A stretch of 64,000 bases of DNA from Streptomyces sp. R44 (GCF_041053105.1 NZ_CP163444.1:4712001-4776000); one strand, 5' to 3'. Positions 48,021 through 58,454 are shown, counted from the first letter of the stretch. Made by a program: numbers and translations. The notes: generated from the sequence alone by a model not told the origin.

Positions 48021-48989
48021 TCACGCCACGCGGCGCTGTGCGTACTCCGCGATCTCGGCCATCGGCGGCCGCTCCTCCGTGTCCACCGCGTACGTCCGCG
48101 GCTCGAAGCCCTTCTCGCCCCGCTCGAACTGCGTGAGCCGCGGCCGCACCAGATGCCCCCGCGAGAGCCGCAGCTGCGCCGTCCGGTAGATCGCCGCCGC
48201 CATCCGGCCCAGCGCCTGCCCGTCCTGGTGCCGGTGCTTGCGCACCCCCACGTCCACCTGCGCGAGCGCGTCCAGGCCCACCGTGTGCAGGGCGTCCACG
48301 AGCAGCCCCAGCTCCACTCCGTAACCGACCGGGAACGGCAGCCGTTCGAGCAGCGAGCGCCGGGCCGCGTACTCGCCGCCCAGCGGCTGCACGAAACCGG
48401 CCAGCTGCGGCCAGTGGAGGTTCAGCAGCGGGCGGGCCACCAGTTCCGTCACCCGGCCGCCCTGACCGGGGGTCTTGCCGGAGGCGAGCCCATCGAATTC
48501 AGTGCCGAACGGGCGGTCGTACATCGCCTTCACGAACTCCACGTCCGGGTCCGTGAGCAGCGGGCCCACGATCCCCGTCACGAAGTCCGCCGAGAAGTCC
48601 CGCAGGTCCGCGTCCACGAAACAGACCACGTCCCCGCTCGTCGCCATCAGCGACCGCCAGAGCACCTCGCCCTTGCCGGGGACGGTCGGTATGCGGGGGA
48701 GTATCGCGTCCCGCGCGACCACCCGCGCGCCCGCCGCCGCCGCGACCTCCGCCGTACGGTCCGTGGAGCCCGAGTCGATCACCACCAGCTCGTCCACGAG
48801 GGGGACGGACTCGGTCATCAGCTCGCGCCGGATCACGGAGACGATGTCCCCGACCGTCGCCTCCTCGTTCAGCGCGGGCAGGACGACGCTGACCGTCGTG
48901 TTCCGCTTGGCTGCGAGGATCCGTTCCAGCGGCCTGTCCGTCACCGACCAGGACCGCCGGGCCAGCCAGCGCTCCACCTCTTCCAGCAC
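48021..48989 (-). CDS. gpgS: Glucosyl-3-phosphoglycerate synthase-type GT2/GT81 glycosyltransferase
   Basis: 322 aa from GTG 48989, with GGAGAG 7 nt upstream; an ATG at 49004 is in frame. GT-A fold: NTTVSVVLPALNEEATVGDIVSVIRREL, LVVIDSGSTDRTAEVA, IPTVPGKGEVLWRSLMATSGDVVCFVDADLRDF (DxD for Mg/nucleotide sugar). Then FVQPLGGEYAARRSLLERLPFPVGYGVELGLL, a long stretch characteristic of GpgS. GpgS transfers glucose to 3-phosphoglycerate, the first step toward glucosylglycerate or methylglucose polysaccharides. Its 3' end is partly repeated 35 nt downstream. Confidence 0.85.
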   Translation of the reverse strand: MLEEVERWLARRSWSVTDRPLERILAAKRNTTVSVVLPALNEEATVGDIVSVIRRELMTESVPLVDELVVIDSGSTDRTAEVAAAAGARVVARDAILPRIPTVPGKGEVLWRSLMATSGDVVCFVDADLRDFSADFVTGIVGPLLTDPDVEFVKAMYDRPFGTEFDGLASGKTPGQGGRVTELVARPLLNLHWPQLAGFVQPLGGEYAARRSLLERLPFPVGYGVELGLLVDALHTVGLDALAQVDVGVRKHRHQDGQALGRMAAAIYRTAQLRLSRGHLVRPRLTQFERGEKGFEPRTYAVDTEERPPMAEIAEYAQRRVA

Positions 48990-49144
48990 GTGATCTCTCT
49001 CCATCTCGCGGGTCGGACGGCCGGTCCAAGGTTCCGGGCCTTCGGTTACAGTCTTGAACAACGCGGATGCCCGATGCACGTCGGGGTGCCGCCCGCGTCG
49101 GAGCGCAGGAACGAAAGTCCACCGCGCTTCACAATCGAATACCG

Positions 49145-49285
49145 CTCATCCAGAGGGGCAGAGGGAAACGGCCCGTTGAAGCCCCGGCAACCCTCCAGTC
49201 GGTTACTCGTCCTCCAGCGAGGCTCCCGGCTAGGGAAGGTGCCAAATCCGTCTCATGGCGAAAAATTCGTCATGGGAAAGATGAG
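49145..49285 (+). ncRNA. SAM-I (S-box) riboswitch in the thrC leader
   Basis: The P1 stem CTCATC (49145-49150) pairs with GATGAG (49280-49285). Inside are the S-box landmarks in order: CAGAGGGGCAGAGGGAAACG, GGCCCGTTGAAGCCCCGGCAACC (kink-turn/P2 and SAM pocket), the P3 region, then GGTGCCAAATCC (P4 side). The 3' strand of P1 runs directly into AGGAG, so SAM-stabilised P1 could mask that ribosome site. This would lower threonine synthase when SAM is plentiful, diverting O-phosphohomoserine. Confidence 0.88.
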
Positions 49286-49304
49286 GAGAAAGGGCCTCGC
49301 CTCC

Positions 49305-50588
49305 ATGGCTGTTCAGACCGTCGCACCCACCACCGTCGACCTCGGTCCCGCGTCCGGGCTTTCCTGTCGCGAATGCGGTGAAGTCTTCCCGCTCGGCCCG
49401 ATCTTCGCCTGTGAACTCTGTTTCGGACCGCTCGAAGTCGCGTACGACCTTCCCACCGGTGACCCCGAGGCGCTGCGGAAGCAGATCGAGGCCGGCCCCG
49501 CCAACATCTGGCGCTACGCCCCCCTCCTGCCCGTCCCCGCCGACGTCGCCGAGAAGCCCAACCTGAACCCCGGCTGGACCAAGCTCGTCCAGGCCGACAA
49601 CCTCGCCCGCGAGCTCGGCGTCGCCCCCGGAAAGCTCTTCGTCAAGGACGACTCCGGCAACCCGACCCACTCCTTCAAGGACCGGGTCGTCGCCCAGGCC
49701 CTCGAAGCCGCCCGCGCCTTCGGCTTCACCACCCTCTCCTGCTCCTCCACCGGCAACCTGGCCGGCGCCGTCGGCGCCGCCGCCGCCCGCGCCGGCTTCC
49801 GCTCCTGCGTGTTCATCCCGCACGACCTGGAGCAGGGCAAGGTCGTCATGGCCGGTGTCTACGGCGGTGACCTCGTCGCCATCGAGGGCAACTACGACGA
49901 CGTCAACCGCTTCTGCTCGGAGCTCATCGGCGACCCGCTCGGCGAGGGCTGGGGCTTCGTGAACGTCAACCTCCGCCCGTACTACGGCGAGGGCTCCAAG
50001 ACGCTCGCGTACGAGATCTGCGAGCAGCTCGGCTGGGTCATCCCCGACCAGCTCGTCATCCCGATCGCCTCCGGCTCCCAGCTCACCAAGATCGACAAGG
50101 GTCTGCAGGAGCTCATCAAGCTGGGCCTCGTCGAGGACAAGCCGTACAAGATCTTCGGTGCCCAGGCCGAGGGCTGCTCCCCGGTGTCGGCGGCCTTCAA
50201 GGCCGGCCACGACGTCGTACGGCCCCAGAAGCCGAACACCATCGCCAAGTCCCTCGCCATCGGCAACCCGGCCGACGGCCCGTACGTCCTCGACATCGCC
50301 CGCCGGACCGGCGGCGCCGTGGAGGACGTCAACGACGAGCAGGTCGTCGAGGCCATCAAGCTCCTCGCGCAGACCGAGGGCGTCTTCGCCGAGACCGCGG
50401 GCGGCGTGACCGTCGGCGTCACGAAGAAGCTCGTCGAGGCCGGGCTCATCGACCCGAACCTCACCACCGTCGTCCTCAACACCGGCGACGGACTCAAGAC
50501 CCTGGACGCGGTGGCCGACACCTCTCAGGCGACCGCCACCATCCGCCCGAGCCTGGACGCGTTCCGCGACGCCGGCCTGGCGCTCTGA
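49305..50588 (+). CDS. thrC: Threonine synthase
   Basis: 427 aa from ATG 49305 (MAVQTVAPTTVDLGPASGLS). The N-terminal zinc-ribbon-like pair CRECGEVFPLGPIFACELCFGPLEV is typical of the long actinobacterial ThrC. The PLP lysine is in DDSGNPTHSFKDRVVAQAL, and the phosphate-binding loop in STGNLAGAVGAAAA. Further marks are GSQLTKIDKGLQEL and TAGGVTVGVTKKL. It converts O-phosphohomoserine to threonine in the cytosol. Control by the upstream SAM riboswitch is expected. Confidence 0.95.
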   Translation: MAVQTVAPTTVDLGPASGLSCRECGEVFPLGPIFACELCFGPLEVAYDLPTGDPEALRKQIEAGPANIWRYAPLLPVPADVAEKPNLNPGWTKLVQADNLARELGVAPGKLFVKDDSGNPTHSFKDRVVAQALEAARAFGFTTLSCSSTGNLAGAVGAAAARAGFRSCVFIPHDLEQGKVVMAGVYGGDLVAIEGNYDDVNRFCSELIGDPLGEGWGFVNVNLRPYYGEGSKTLAYEICEQLGWVIPDQLVIPIASGSQLTKIDKGLQELIKLGLVEDKPYKIFGAQAEGCSPVSAAFKAGHDVVRPQKPNTIAKSLAIGNPADGPYVLDIARRTGGAVEDVNDEQVVEAIKLLAQTEGVFAETAGGVTVGVTKKLVEAGLIDPNLTTVVLNTGDGLKTLDAVADTSQATATIRPSLDAFRDAGLAL

Positions 50589-50602
50589 AAGGTAACGAAG
50601 AC

Positions 50603-50881
50603 ATGGCCGTGAACGTCCGCATCCCCACCATCCTCCGCACCTACACGGGTGGTCAGTCCGAGGTCCAGGCCGAGGGCGCGACCCTCGCCGAGGTCATCGC
50701 GGACCTGGAGAAGAACCACACCGGCATCGCCGCCCGCGTCCTGGACGACCAGGGCAAGCTGCGCCGCTTCGTCAACGTCTACGTCAACGACGACGACGTG
50801 CGCTTCGAGCAGGGTCTGGAGACGGCCACCCCGGCCGGCGCGGGCGTCTCGATCATTCCGGCCGTCGCCGGCGGGTGCTGA
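50603..50881 (+). CDS. MoaD/ThiS-family sulfur-carrier protein ending GGC
   Basis: 92 aa, starting 14 nt after thrC. Ubiquitin-like fold: NVRIPTILRTYTGGQSEVQAEGATLAEVIADLEKNHTGIAARVLDDQGKLRRFVNVYVNDDDVRFEQGLET and VSIIPAVAGGC. The C-terminal Gly-Gly accepts sulfur as thiocarboxylate, but here a Cys follows, so processing by a JAMM-type peptidase would be needed, as described for CysO/QbsE-type carriers. It resembles CysO, which delivers sulfide for cysteine synthesis; placement with thrC fits sulfur amino-acid metabolism. Confidence 0.88.
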   Translation: MAVNVRIPTILRTYTGGQSEVQAEGATLAEVIADLEKNHTGIAARVLDDQGKLRRFVNVYVNDDDVRFEQGLETATPAGAGVSIIPAVAGGC

Positions 50882-50909
50882 GACCCGTAAAGCGCTACCA
50901 GTCAGTACC

Positions 50910-50946
50910 AATTGCCCCTTCCGCGCGATAAGCGGAAGGGGCAATT
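50910..50946 (+). terminator. Terminator of the thrC-moaD transcript
   Basis: AATTGCCCCTTCCGC (50910-50924) and GCGGAAGGGGCAATT (50932-50946) form a 15-bp perfect stem with a 7-nt loop. Confidence 0.85.
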
Positions 50947-51161
50947 CTGCATGGTTGAGCGCGGTAGAGTTGGGGAAGTCCCCTCCGCTGCTCATGCCGG
51001 ACGCATATGAGAATGCGTCCCCGCACGACAAGAAGCAGCCAAAGTGCCTGCGCGTTGTGTACGTTCTGCGCGCTTTGCCGGGCCCGACTTGCCCCGTAAT
51101 TCCGGGGAATCTCCCCAATTCCCCTTTCCGGGGCGCCCAGAATTCTCGGTCGAATGACCTG

Positions 51162-51189
51162 TTGCAGAGGGCAGTTGGGCAGATACATT
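51162..51189 (+). promoter_or_regulatory. Candidate promoter of the cold-shock gene
   Basis: TTGCAG (51162-51167) and TACATT (51184-51189) are spaced 16 bp, close to the vegetative pattern TTGACA/TAnnnT. It lies 90 nt before the csp ATG, leaving the long leader usual for cold-shock mRNAs. The rest of 50947-51161 shows nothing coding. Confidence 0.4.
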
Positions 51190-51278
51190 CAGCGGCGGTC
51201 GACGCGTTCCGGCGCAGGGTCTGACCCGGGTCCGCGAGGTGCGGTCCCGCGCAAGGGCCAGTAATAGGGGAGTTAGGC

Positions 51279-51482
51279 ATGGCTCAGGGCACCGTCAAGT
51301 GGTTCAACGCGGAGAAGGGCTACGGCTTCATCGCGGTAGACGGTGGTGCGGATGTTTTCGTCCACTACAGCGCGATCCAGATGGATGGCTACCGCAGCCT
51401 CGAAGAGGGCCAGCGGGTCGAGTTCGAGATCTCGCAGGGCCAGAAGGGTCCGCAGGCGGACATGGTCAAGCTCGCCGTCTGA
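51279..51482 (+). CDS. Cold-shock domain protein
   Basis: 67 aa single [23 protein letters not shown] contains RNP1 (KGYGFI), followed by RNP2 (VFVHYSAI) and [23 protein letters not shown]. It binds single-stranded RNA or DNA and acts as an RNA chaperone. One of several CspA-like proteins expected in Streptomyces; RNP2 has VFVHYS where VFVHFS is usual. A strong hairpin terminator follows. Confidence 0.95.
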   Translation: MAQGTVKWFNAEKGYGFIAVDGGADVFVHYSAIQMDGYRSLEEGQRVEFEISQGQKGPQADMVKLAV

Positions 51483-51516
51483 GCGCGGCGCGATCGGCCA
51501 CCGACGCAACGCCGTC

Positions 51517-51552
51517 GAGGGGTCCGCATCCCTGAGGGGATGCGGACCCCTC
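51517..51552 (+). terminator. Terminator of the cold-shock gene
   Basis: GAGGGGTCCGCATCCC (51517-51532) and GGGATGCGGACCCCTC (51537-51552) make a perfect 16-bp stem with a TGAG loop. Confidence 0.88.
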
Positions 51553-51598
51553 GCGCGTTCCCGCCCCGCCCCCGCCCCGCCCCCGTACGCCCCCTTGA

Positions 51599-53443
<1,845 letters not shown>

Positions 53444-53476
53444 GCCCCGGCTCGGTAGTTCATCGCTGAACGCGAA

Positions 53477-53512
53477 CGAGGGCGGCACCCCCACCAGGGG
53501 GTGCCGCCCTCG
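53477..53512 (+). terminator. groEL terminator hairpin
   Basis: CGAGGGCGGCACCCCC (53477-53492) and GGGGGTGCCGCCCTCG (53497-53512) form a perfect 16-bp stem with a 4-nt loop, 34 nt after the groEL stop. Confidence 0.88.
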
Positions 53513-53555
53513 GGCGTTCGGCGGATGCTGGAAGGGTACGGAAGGGGTCGTCGCC

Positions 53556-54029
53556 ATGGTCACCCTCCTCACCACACCGGCCGACCGCGAACTGGTCATC
53601 ACGCGGACCTTCGACGCCCCGCCGGCCCGCGTCTGGGAGGCCTGGACGCGGCCCGAGCACGTACGGGAGTGGTACGGGGCGGCCGGGCTGACCACCTCCG
53701 TGGTCGACATCGACCTGCGGACGGGCGGCGCGTGGCGCTGGGGCCAGAGCGGGCCCGACGGCCAGGAGATCGTCTTCTCCGGCACGTACGAGGACGTCCT
53801 CCCGGTGGAGCGGCTCGACTACACGGAGGTGTTCGAGCAGATGCCCGACGCCGAGCCGGTCCACGTGGCGCTCACCTTCGACGCGACCCCCGACGGTGGC
53901 ACGGCCCTGACCAGCACGTCCTTCTGGCCGTCCAACGAGATCAGGGACCAGGCGCTGGCGGCGGGCATGGAGGCGGGGGTGCGGGAGCAGTACGACAGGC
54001 TGGCCGCCCATCTGGAGGGGATGCGGTGA
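53556..54029 (+). CDS. SRPBCC/AHSA1-family protein
   Basis: 157 aa. AHSA1-like START fold: LVITRTFDAPPARVWEAWTRPEHVREWYGAAGLTT, GGAWRWGQSGPDGQEIVFSGTYEDVLPVERLDYTEVFE, ending EQYDRLAAHLEGM. Members bind hydrophobic ligands or act as activators or stress proteins; no enzyme role can be given. Often co-inherited with ArsR regulators, but none is present here. Convergent with the methyltransferase gene (1-nt gap). Confidence 0.88.
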   Translation: MVTLLTTPADRELVITRTFDAPPARVWEAWTRPEHVREWYGAAGLTTSVVDIDLRTGGAWRWGQSGPDGQEIVFSGTYEDVLPVERLDYTEVFEQMPDAEPVHVALTFDATPDGGTALTSTSFWPSNEIRDQALAAGMEAGVREQYDRLAAHLEGMR

Positions 54030-54030
54030 G

Positions 54031-54771
54031 TCAGGGCCGGCGGAAGAGGCCGGTCCAGAGGAAGGACTCGCCGAAGGCCGGGGAGTCGGCGGGCAGGGAG
54101 CGCATGCGGCGGAGCTCCACCTCCGTCAGGTCGGCGAAGACCGCGCGGAGGGAGTCGTCCGTATAGGCGAGCCCGCCGTGCAGCCGGCCCTCCCGGTAGA
54201 AGTCGGCGTCCGGGAGCTCGGAGCCCATGCCGCCCTCGCCGGCCGCGAACGCGGTGAGCGCGAAGTGCCCGCCGGGCGCGAGGGCGCGGTGGAGCAGGGC
54301 GAGGTAGCTGACGCGGCGGTGCGGGGGCAGGTGGTGGAAGCAGCCGGAGTCGTAGACGAGGTCGTACGGTCCGTCGAGGGCGGCGGTGAAGGCGTCCCCG
54401 CACACGAAGCGGACGCCCTCGGCGCCCGTGTCCCCGGCCCGCTCCTCCGCCCAGGCGACGGCGGTGGGCGAGAGGTCGACGGCGGTCACGTCGAAGCCGG
54501 CGGAGGCGAGGTACAGGGCGTTCCGGCCGGGCCCGCAGCCGAGGTCGAGGACCCGGCCGCCGGCCGGGAGCAGGCCCTGCTCGACGTACGACACCAGGTT
54601 CTCGTCGGGCTTGGCGACGAAGAACGGCACGGGCTTGTCCCGGTCCGCGTAGAACCCGTCCCACCATGCGGCGCCCCCCTCCGTCCAGCGGTCGGCTTCG
54701 GGTCGGAACAGGCCGTCGAGCAGGGTGAGGACGTCGTCGACGGTGCGGATGGTGCGGGCGGTCTCGTTCAT
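54031..54771 (-). CDS. Class I SAM-dependent methyltransferase
   Basis: 246 aa from ATG 54771 (MNETARTIRTVDDVLTLLDG). Motif I GGRVLDLGCGPGRNALYLASAGFDVTAVDLSPTAVAWAEERA, motif II GPYDLVYDSGCFHHLPPHRR, then LAPGGHFALTAFAAGEGGMG. The FHHLPPHRR run resembles the thiopurine/tellurite-type or UbiE-like small-molecule methyltransferases (TehB-like). Substrate unknown. The 54772-55041 gap upstream is GC-rich and contains no supported gene. Confidence 0.87.
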   Translation of the reverse strand: MNETARTIRTVDDVLTLLDGLFRPEADRWTEGGAAWWDGFYADRDKPVPFFVAKPDENLVSYVEQGLLPAGGRVLDLGCGPGRNALYLASAGFDVTAVDLSPTAVAWAEERAGDTGAEGVRFVCGDAFTAALDGPYDLVYDSGCFHHLPPHRRVSYLALLHRALAPGGHFALTAFAAGEGGMGSELPDADFYREGRLHGGLAYTDDSLRAVFADLTEVELRRMRSLPADSPAFGESFLWTGLFRRP

Positions 54772-55041
54772 GTGGATCTCCCCTCCGAGTGCCCTGATTC
54801 TATGGGGAGTTGAGATGAAAGCCCAGGTCAGGGGCTGTTTGTGGACCCTCCGAGCGGGGCGTGTGCGGGCGTCTGGGCGGGGGGTGGGGCGGGGGCCCCG
54901 CGGGGGCCCCGCGAAGGGCTTGGCGGGTGCCTCCGGGCCCGGGAGAGGGCTGTTCCCGGGAGTCGCCGGGAGGGTTTCTCCGCCGTGTTCCGGAAGGGAA
55001 TGGAACGGGTTCAAAACCGGCTGCCGGTGGGCGTCGGGCGG

Positions 55042-55767
55042 TCAGGCCGGCGGGGCCAGCAGGGCGGTGTCCTGGCCCGAGCGCCGGAGTGACTCCGCGA
55101 CGAAACCGTTCGCCTTCAGCTCCTCGACCGTGTCGCGGAGGAAGGCGACGGTCTCGGGCCGGCGGCCGACCGTCGTGCCGACGGCCTGCCGGATCTCCAT
55201 GAACCGGCCCTCGATCAGGCGCACGTCCGGATGCGCGGCGGCGTACGCGGTGAGCGGCTGCCGGATCCCCGCGCCCACCTCCAGGCCCTCGGCCCGGAAC
55301 ACGTCGACGCCCTCGTCGCCGCGCACCACGGTCGCGTGGGCGAGACTCCGCGACAGGAACAGGTCGTACGCGGACCCCTTCTTGACCCCGATCCGCACAC
55401 CCGGCGCGTCCACCTCCTCGACGGTGCTCAGCGCCGAACCGCGCGGCACGGCGTACACGCCCTCGATGACGACGTACGGCGCGGTGAACGCGACCTCCGT
55501 CTCCCGCGCCGGGTCCACGGCGAGGAAGCAGAGGTCGGCCCGGCCGTCCGCCATCGCGTCGAAGGACTTCCGCGCCGCGTCGAAGCAGAGCAGCTCCACG
55601 GGCAGTCCGAGCCGCGCCCCGATCTCCCGCGCCAGGTCCACCGTGATCCCGCCCGGCGCCTCGGGCGTGCCCTGCGCGAGCACCGGATTCCCGAGGTTGA
55701 CGGAGGCCCGGAGGACCCCGGCGGGGGCGAGGTCGGCGGCGACGGCGGGGCGGGGTGTGGTGGTCAT
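55042..55767 (-). CDS. Solute-binding-protein-like (family 3) protein without a signal peptide
   Basis: 241 aa. The whole length is a type-2 periplasmic binding fold: GVLRASVNLGNPVLAQ, GGITVDLAREIGARLGLPVELLCFDAARKSFDAMADGRADLCFLAVDPARETEVAFTAPYVVIEGVYAV, KKGSAYDLFLSRSL, LEVGAGIRQPLTAYA. Family members bind amino acids outside the cell, but this one lacks a signal peptide or lipobox and no transporter genes are near. It may be a cytoplasmic ligand binder or an enzyme-like derivative (cyclohexadienyl dehydratase also has this fold). Confidence 0.8.
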   Translation of the reverse strand: MTTTPRPAVAADLAPAGVLRASVNLGNPVLAQGTPEAPGGITVDLAREIGARLGLPVELLCFDAARKSFDAMADGRADLCFLAVDPARETEVAFTAPYVVIEGVYAVPRGSALSTVEEVDAPGVRIGVKKGSAYDLFLSRSLAHATVVRGDEGVDVFRAEGLEVGAGIRQPLTAYAAAHPDVRLIEGRFMEIRQAVGTTVGRRPETVAFLRDTVEELKANGFVAESLRRSGQDTALLAPPA

Positions 55768-55778
55768 GGGGGTGGAGT

Positions 55779-56711
55779 CTAGGCCTCGGCGTCCCGGTGG
55801 ACGCGGTCGAGGAGCTCCCGCTCGTCCTGCGTGAGACGGAGGCCGCCGGCGGCGATGTTGGCGGTCAGGTGGGCGGGGTTGCCGGTGCCGGGGATGGCCA
55901 GGAGGTGGGGGCCCTGGTGGAGGGTCCAGGCGATGCGGACCTGGGCGGGGGTGGCGTCGTGGGCCGCCGCCACGGCGAGGACCTCCTCGCGCTCCGGGGC
56001 GGTCGCCCCGCTCTCGCGTCCGGCGGCGGCGATCGCGTAGAACGGGACGAAGGCGATGCCCTGTTCGCCGCAGTGGCGGACGAACGCGTCGTACTCGGGA
56101 CGGACCCCGATCCCGTACATGTTCTGCACGCAGACGACGGGGGCGATCTCCTGCGCCTCGGCGAGGTGCGCGGGGGTGATGTTGGAGAGGCCGAGGTGGC
56201 GGATGAGGCCCGCCTCGCGGAGCTCGGCGAGGGCGCCGAAGCGCTCCGCGACCGAATCCTCGCCCAGGACGCGGAGGTTGACGACGTCGAGGTGGTCGCG
56301 GCCGAGCTGCCGCAGGTTCTCCTCGACCTGCGCACGCAGCGCGGCGGGGGTACGGGCGTGCTCGCTCCAGGCGCCGGAGGCGTCACGGGCCGGGCCGACC
56401 TTGGTGGTGATGACCAGGTCGTCGGGGTAGGGGCCGCCGAGGGCGGTGTTGATCAGCTCGTTCGCGGAGCGGAGCGGCGAGAAGTAGAAGGCGGCGGTGT
56501 CGATGTGGTTCACGCCGAGCTCGACGGCCTTGCGCAGGACGGCGATCGCGCGGTCACGGTCCATCGGTACGGCGTTCGCCACGAGCGCCTCGCCGTGCTG
56601 GGGCAGCCGCATGGCGCCGAAGCCGACGCGGTGGACGGTGAGGTCGCCGCCGAGGGTCCAGGTGCCGGAGGCGGAGGCGTGCGGGGTGGCCGTGGGGTTC
56701 GTGGTGGTCAT
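55779..56711 (-). CDS. Aldo/keto reductase
   Basis: 310 aa. TIM-barrel AKR: VHRVGFGAMRLPQHGEALV, NHIDTAAFYFSPLRSANELINTAL (catalytic Asp and Tyr), DLVITTKVGPARDASG (Lys), LDVVNLRVLGED, RHLGLSNITPAHLAEA, VCVQNMYGIGVR, and the NADPH segment LAIPGTGNPAHLTANIAAGGLRL. The usual catalytic His (xxxH) is replaced in VVNLRVLG, a feature of several AKR subfamilies. NADPH-dependent carbonyl reduction; substrate unknown. Ends 11 nt from the binding-protein-like gene on the same strand. Confidence 0.9.
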   Translation of the reverse strand: MTTTNPTATPHASASGTWTLGGDLTVHRVGFGAMRLPQHGEALVANAVPMDRDRAIAVLRKAVELGVNHIDTAAFYFSPLRSANELINTALGGPYPDDLVITTKVGPARDASGAWSEHARTPAALRAQVEENLRQLGRDHLDVVNLRVLGEDSVAERFGALAELREAGLIRHLGLSNITPAHLAEAQEIAPVVCVQNMYGIGVRPEYDAFVRHCGEQGIAFVPFYAIAAAGRESGATAPEREEVLAVAAAHDATPAQVRIAWTLHQGPHLLAIPGTGNPAHLTANIAAGGLRLTQDERELLDRVHRDAEA

Positions 56712-56897
56712 GGCGGGGATGATCTCCCGGGGGGCGGGGCGGCGCCAGTGGATTGCCGGGTGGCCGTCAGGTCCCGTACGGCTCGTGCGCGCTCATGTCG
56801 CGAGGCAACCAGGAGCGTCCAGGCGGGGGTTGGCCCTACCTCCCACCCGCCTGTCTGCCGGATGGGGCGGCGACGCCCGGTCCGCGAGGCTGTGCGC

Positions 56898-58397
56898 ATG
56901 ACAACGAATCGTGGACGCAAGGCCCTGATGCTCGCTCTCTCCGCCGCCGCCGTCGCCGGCGTCGGACTCGTGGGGGGCGGGGTCGCCCCCGCCGCCGCTG
57001 CCGCCGGACTCGACTGGCACGCCTGCGACGCCGCCGTGAAGCCGCTGCCGGGGCAGCAGTGCGCCACGCTCTCCGTACCCCTCGACTACGCCGACCCCGA
57101 CGGCGAGCAGATCGGGCTCGCCGTCGCCCGGCTGCCCAGCACCCGGCCCGAGGCGCGGCGCGGGACGCTCATGGTCATCCCCGGCGGGCCGGGGAGCTCC
57201 GGTGTGCAGCGGCTCGGGCAGAAGGGGGCCGCCCTCGCGAAGGAGATGAACGGCGCCTACGACCTCGTCGCCTTCGACCCGCGCGGCGTCGGCGGCTCCG
57301 CCAAGGCCCGGTGCGGCTTCGAGGAGGACGACCGGCGGCTGGTGACCCTGCGGTCCTGGCCCGCCGCCGACGGCGGCATCGGCGAGAACGTGGCCCGCTC
57401 GCGCCGGATGGCCGAGGCCTGTGCGCGCAACGGGGGCGCGATGGTGCGCAGCCTCACGACCGCCAACCAGGCACGGGACCTCGACCGGCTGCGGCAGGCG
57501 CTCGGCGAGCGGAAGCTGTCCGCGTGGGCCGTCTCGTACGGGACGTACGTGGCCGCCGTGTACGCCCAGAAGTTCCCGGAGCGCACCGACCGCTGGGTCC
57601 TCGACAGCAGCGCCGACCCCGACCCGAAGCACGTCGCCCAGGGCTGGCTCGCGGGCATGGCGCGCGGCGCCGAGGACCGCTTCCCCGACTTCGCCGCCTG
57701 GGCCGCCCACCCCGACCGTGCCCAGGACGGGCTGCGGCTCGCCGAACACCCGGAGGACGTGCGCCCGTTGTTCCTGGACCTGGCCGCTCGGCTCGATCGT
57801 GAGCCCAAGACGTCGGCCACCCCCGGCGTTCCGCTGAACGGCACCGTCCTGCGCCAGGCCCTTCAGCAGGCCCTCTACTCCGACGCCGCCTTCCCGGCCT
57901 TCGCCCGCCTGATGTCCCAGGCCCTCGACCCGGCCGGCGTGCCCGTCCTGCCGCCCGAGCTGGCCGGGCCCATGCCCGACGAGGCTGCGACGGTCAGCGT
58001 CGGCGTGATCTGCAACGACGTCGACTGGCCGCGTTCCGTACCGGCGTACGAGCGGGCCGTCGCCGCCGACCGGGAGCGCTACCCGCTGACCGCCGGCATG
58101 CCCGCCAACATCACGCCCTGCGCCTTCTGGAAGGGCGGCGCGGTCGAGAAGCCGACCCGGATCACCGACCGGGGCCCGTCGAACGTGCTCATGATCCAGA
58201 ACCTGCGCGACCCCTCGACCCCGCACTCCGCCGGGCTGAAGATGCGGGAGGCCTTCGGCGACCGGGCGCGCCTCGTCTCCGTCGACAAGGGCGGCCACGC
58301 GGTCTACCTCGGCAACGGGAACGCGTGCGGCGACCGGGCCGTGACCCGCTTCCTGACGGAGGGCGTGCGGCCGGAGGCGGACGTCCTCTGCCGGTGA
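56898..58397 (+). CDS. Secreted alpha/beta-hydrolase (tripeptidyl aminopeptidase type)
   Basis: 499 aa from ATG 56898. Signal peptide MTTNRGRKALMLALSAAAVAG, cleavage near PAAAAAG (about residue 38). Typical of Streptomyces SlpD/Tap family: WHACDAAVKPLPGQQCATLSVPLDYADPDGEQIGLAVARLPS, oxyanion MVIPGGPGSSG, FDPRGVGGS, nucleophile WAVSYGTYVAAVYAQ (GxSxG replaced by VSYGT), and the C-terminal His in VDKGGHAVYLGNGNAC. Acid residue probably in QNLRDPSTPH. Extracellular aminopeptidase or esterase. Confidence 0.88.
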   Translation: MTTNRGRKALMLALSAAAVAGVGLVGGGVAPAAAAAGLDWHACDAAVKPLPGQQCATLSVPLDYADPDGEQIGLAVARLPSTRPEARRGTLMVIPGGPGSSGVQRLGQKGAALAKEMNGAYDLVAFDPRGVGGSAKARCGFEEDDRRLVTLRSWPAADGGIGENVARSRRMAEACARNGGAMVRSLTTANQARDLDRLRQALGERKLSAWAVSYGTYVAAVYAQKFPERTDRWVLDSSADPDPKHVAQGWLAGMARGAEDRFPDFAAWAAHPDRAQDGLRLAEHPEDVRPLFLDLAARLDREPKTSATPGVPLNGTVLRQALQQALYSDAAFPAFARLMSQALDPAGVPVLPPELAGPMPDEAATVSVGVICNDVDWPRSVPAYERAVAADRERYPLTAGMPANITPCAFWKGGAVEKPTRITDRGPSNVLMIQNLRDPSTPHSAGLKMREAFGDRARLVSVDKGGHAVYLGNGNACGDRAVTRFLTEGVRPEADVLCR

Positions 58398-58406
58398 CGA
58401 CGACGC

Positions 58407-58445
58407 GGAAGGGCCCGCCCGGATCTCTCCCGGGCGGGCCCTTCC
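58407..58445. terminator. Bidirectional terminator between hydrolase and PTS genes
   Basis: GGAAGGGCCCGCCCGG (58407-58422) and CCGGGCGGGCCCTTCC (58430-58445) form a 16-bp perfect stem with a 7-nt loop between convergent genes. Confidence 0.88.
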
Positions 58446-58454
58446 CCGTACCGG

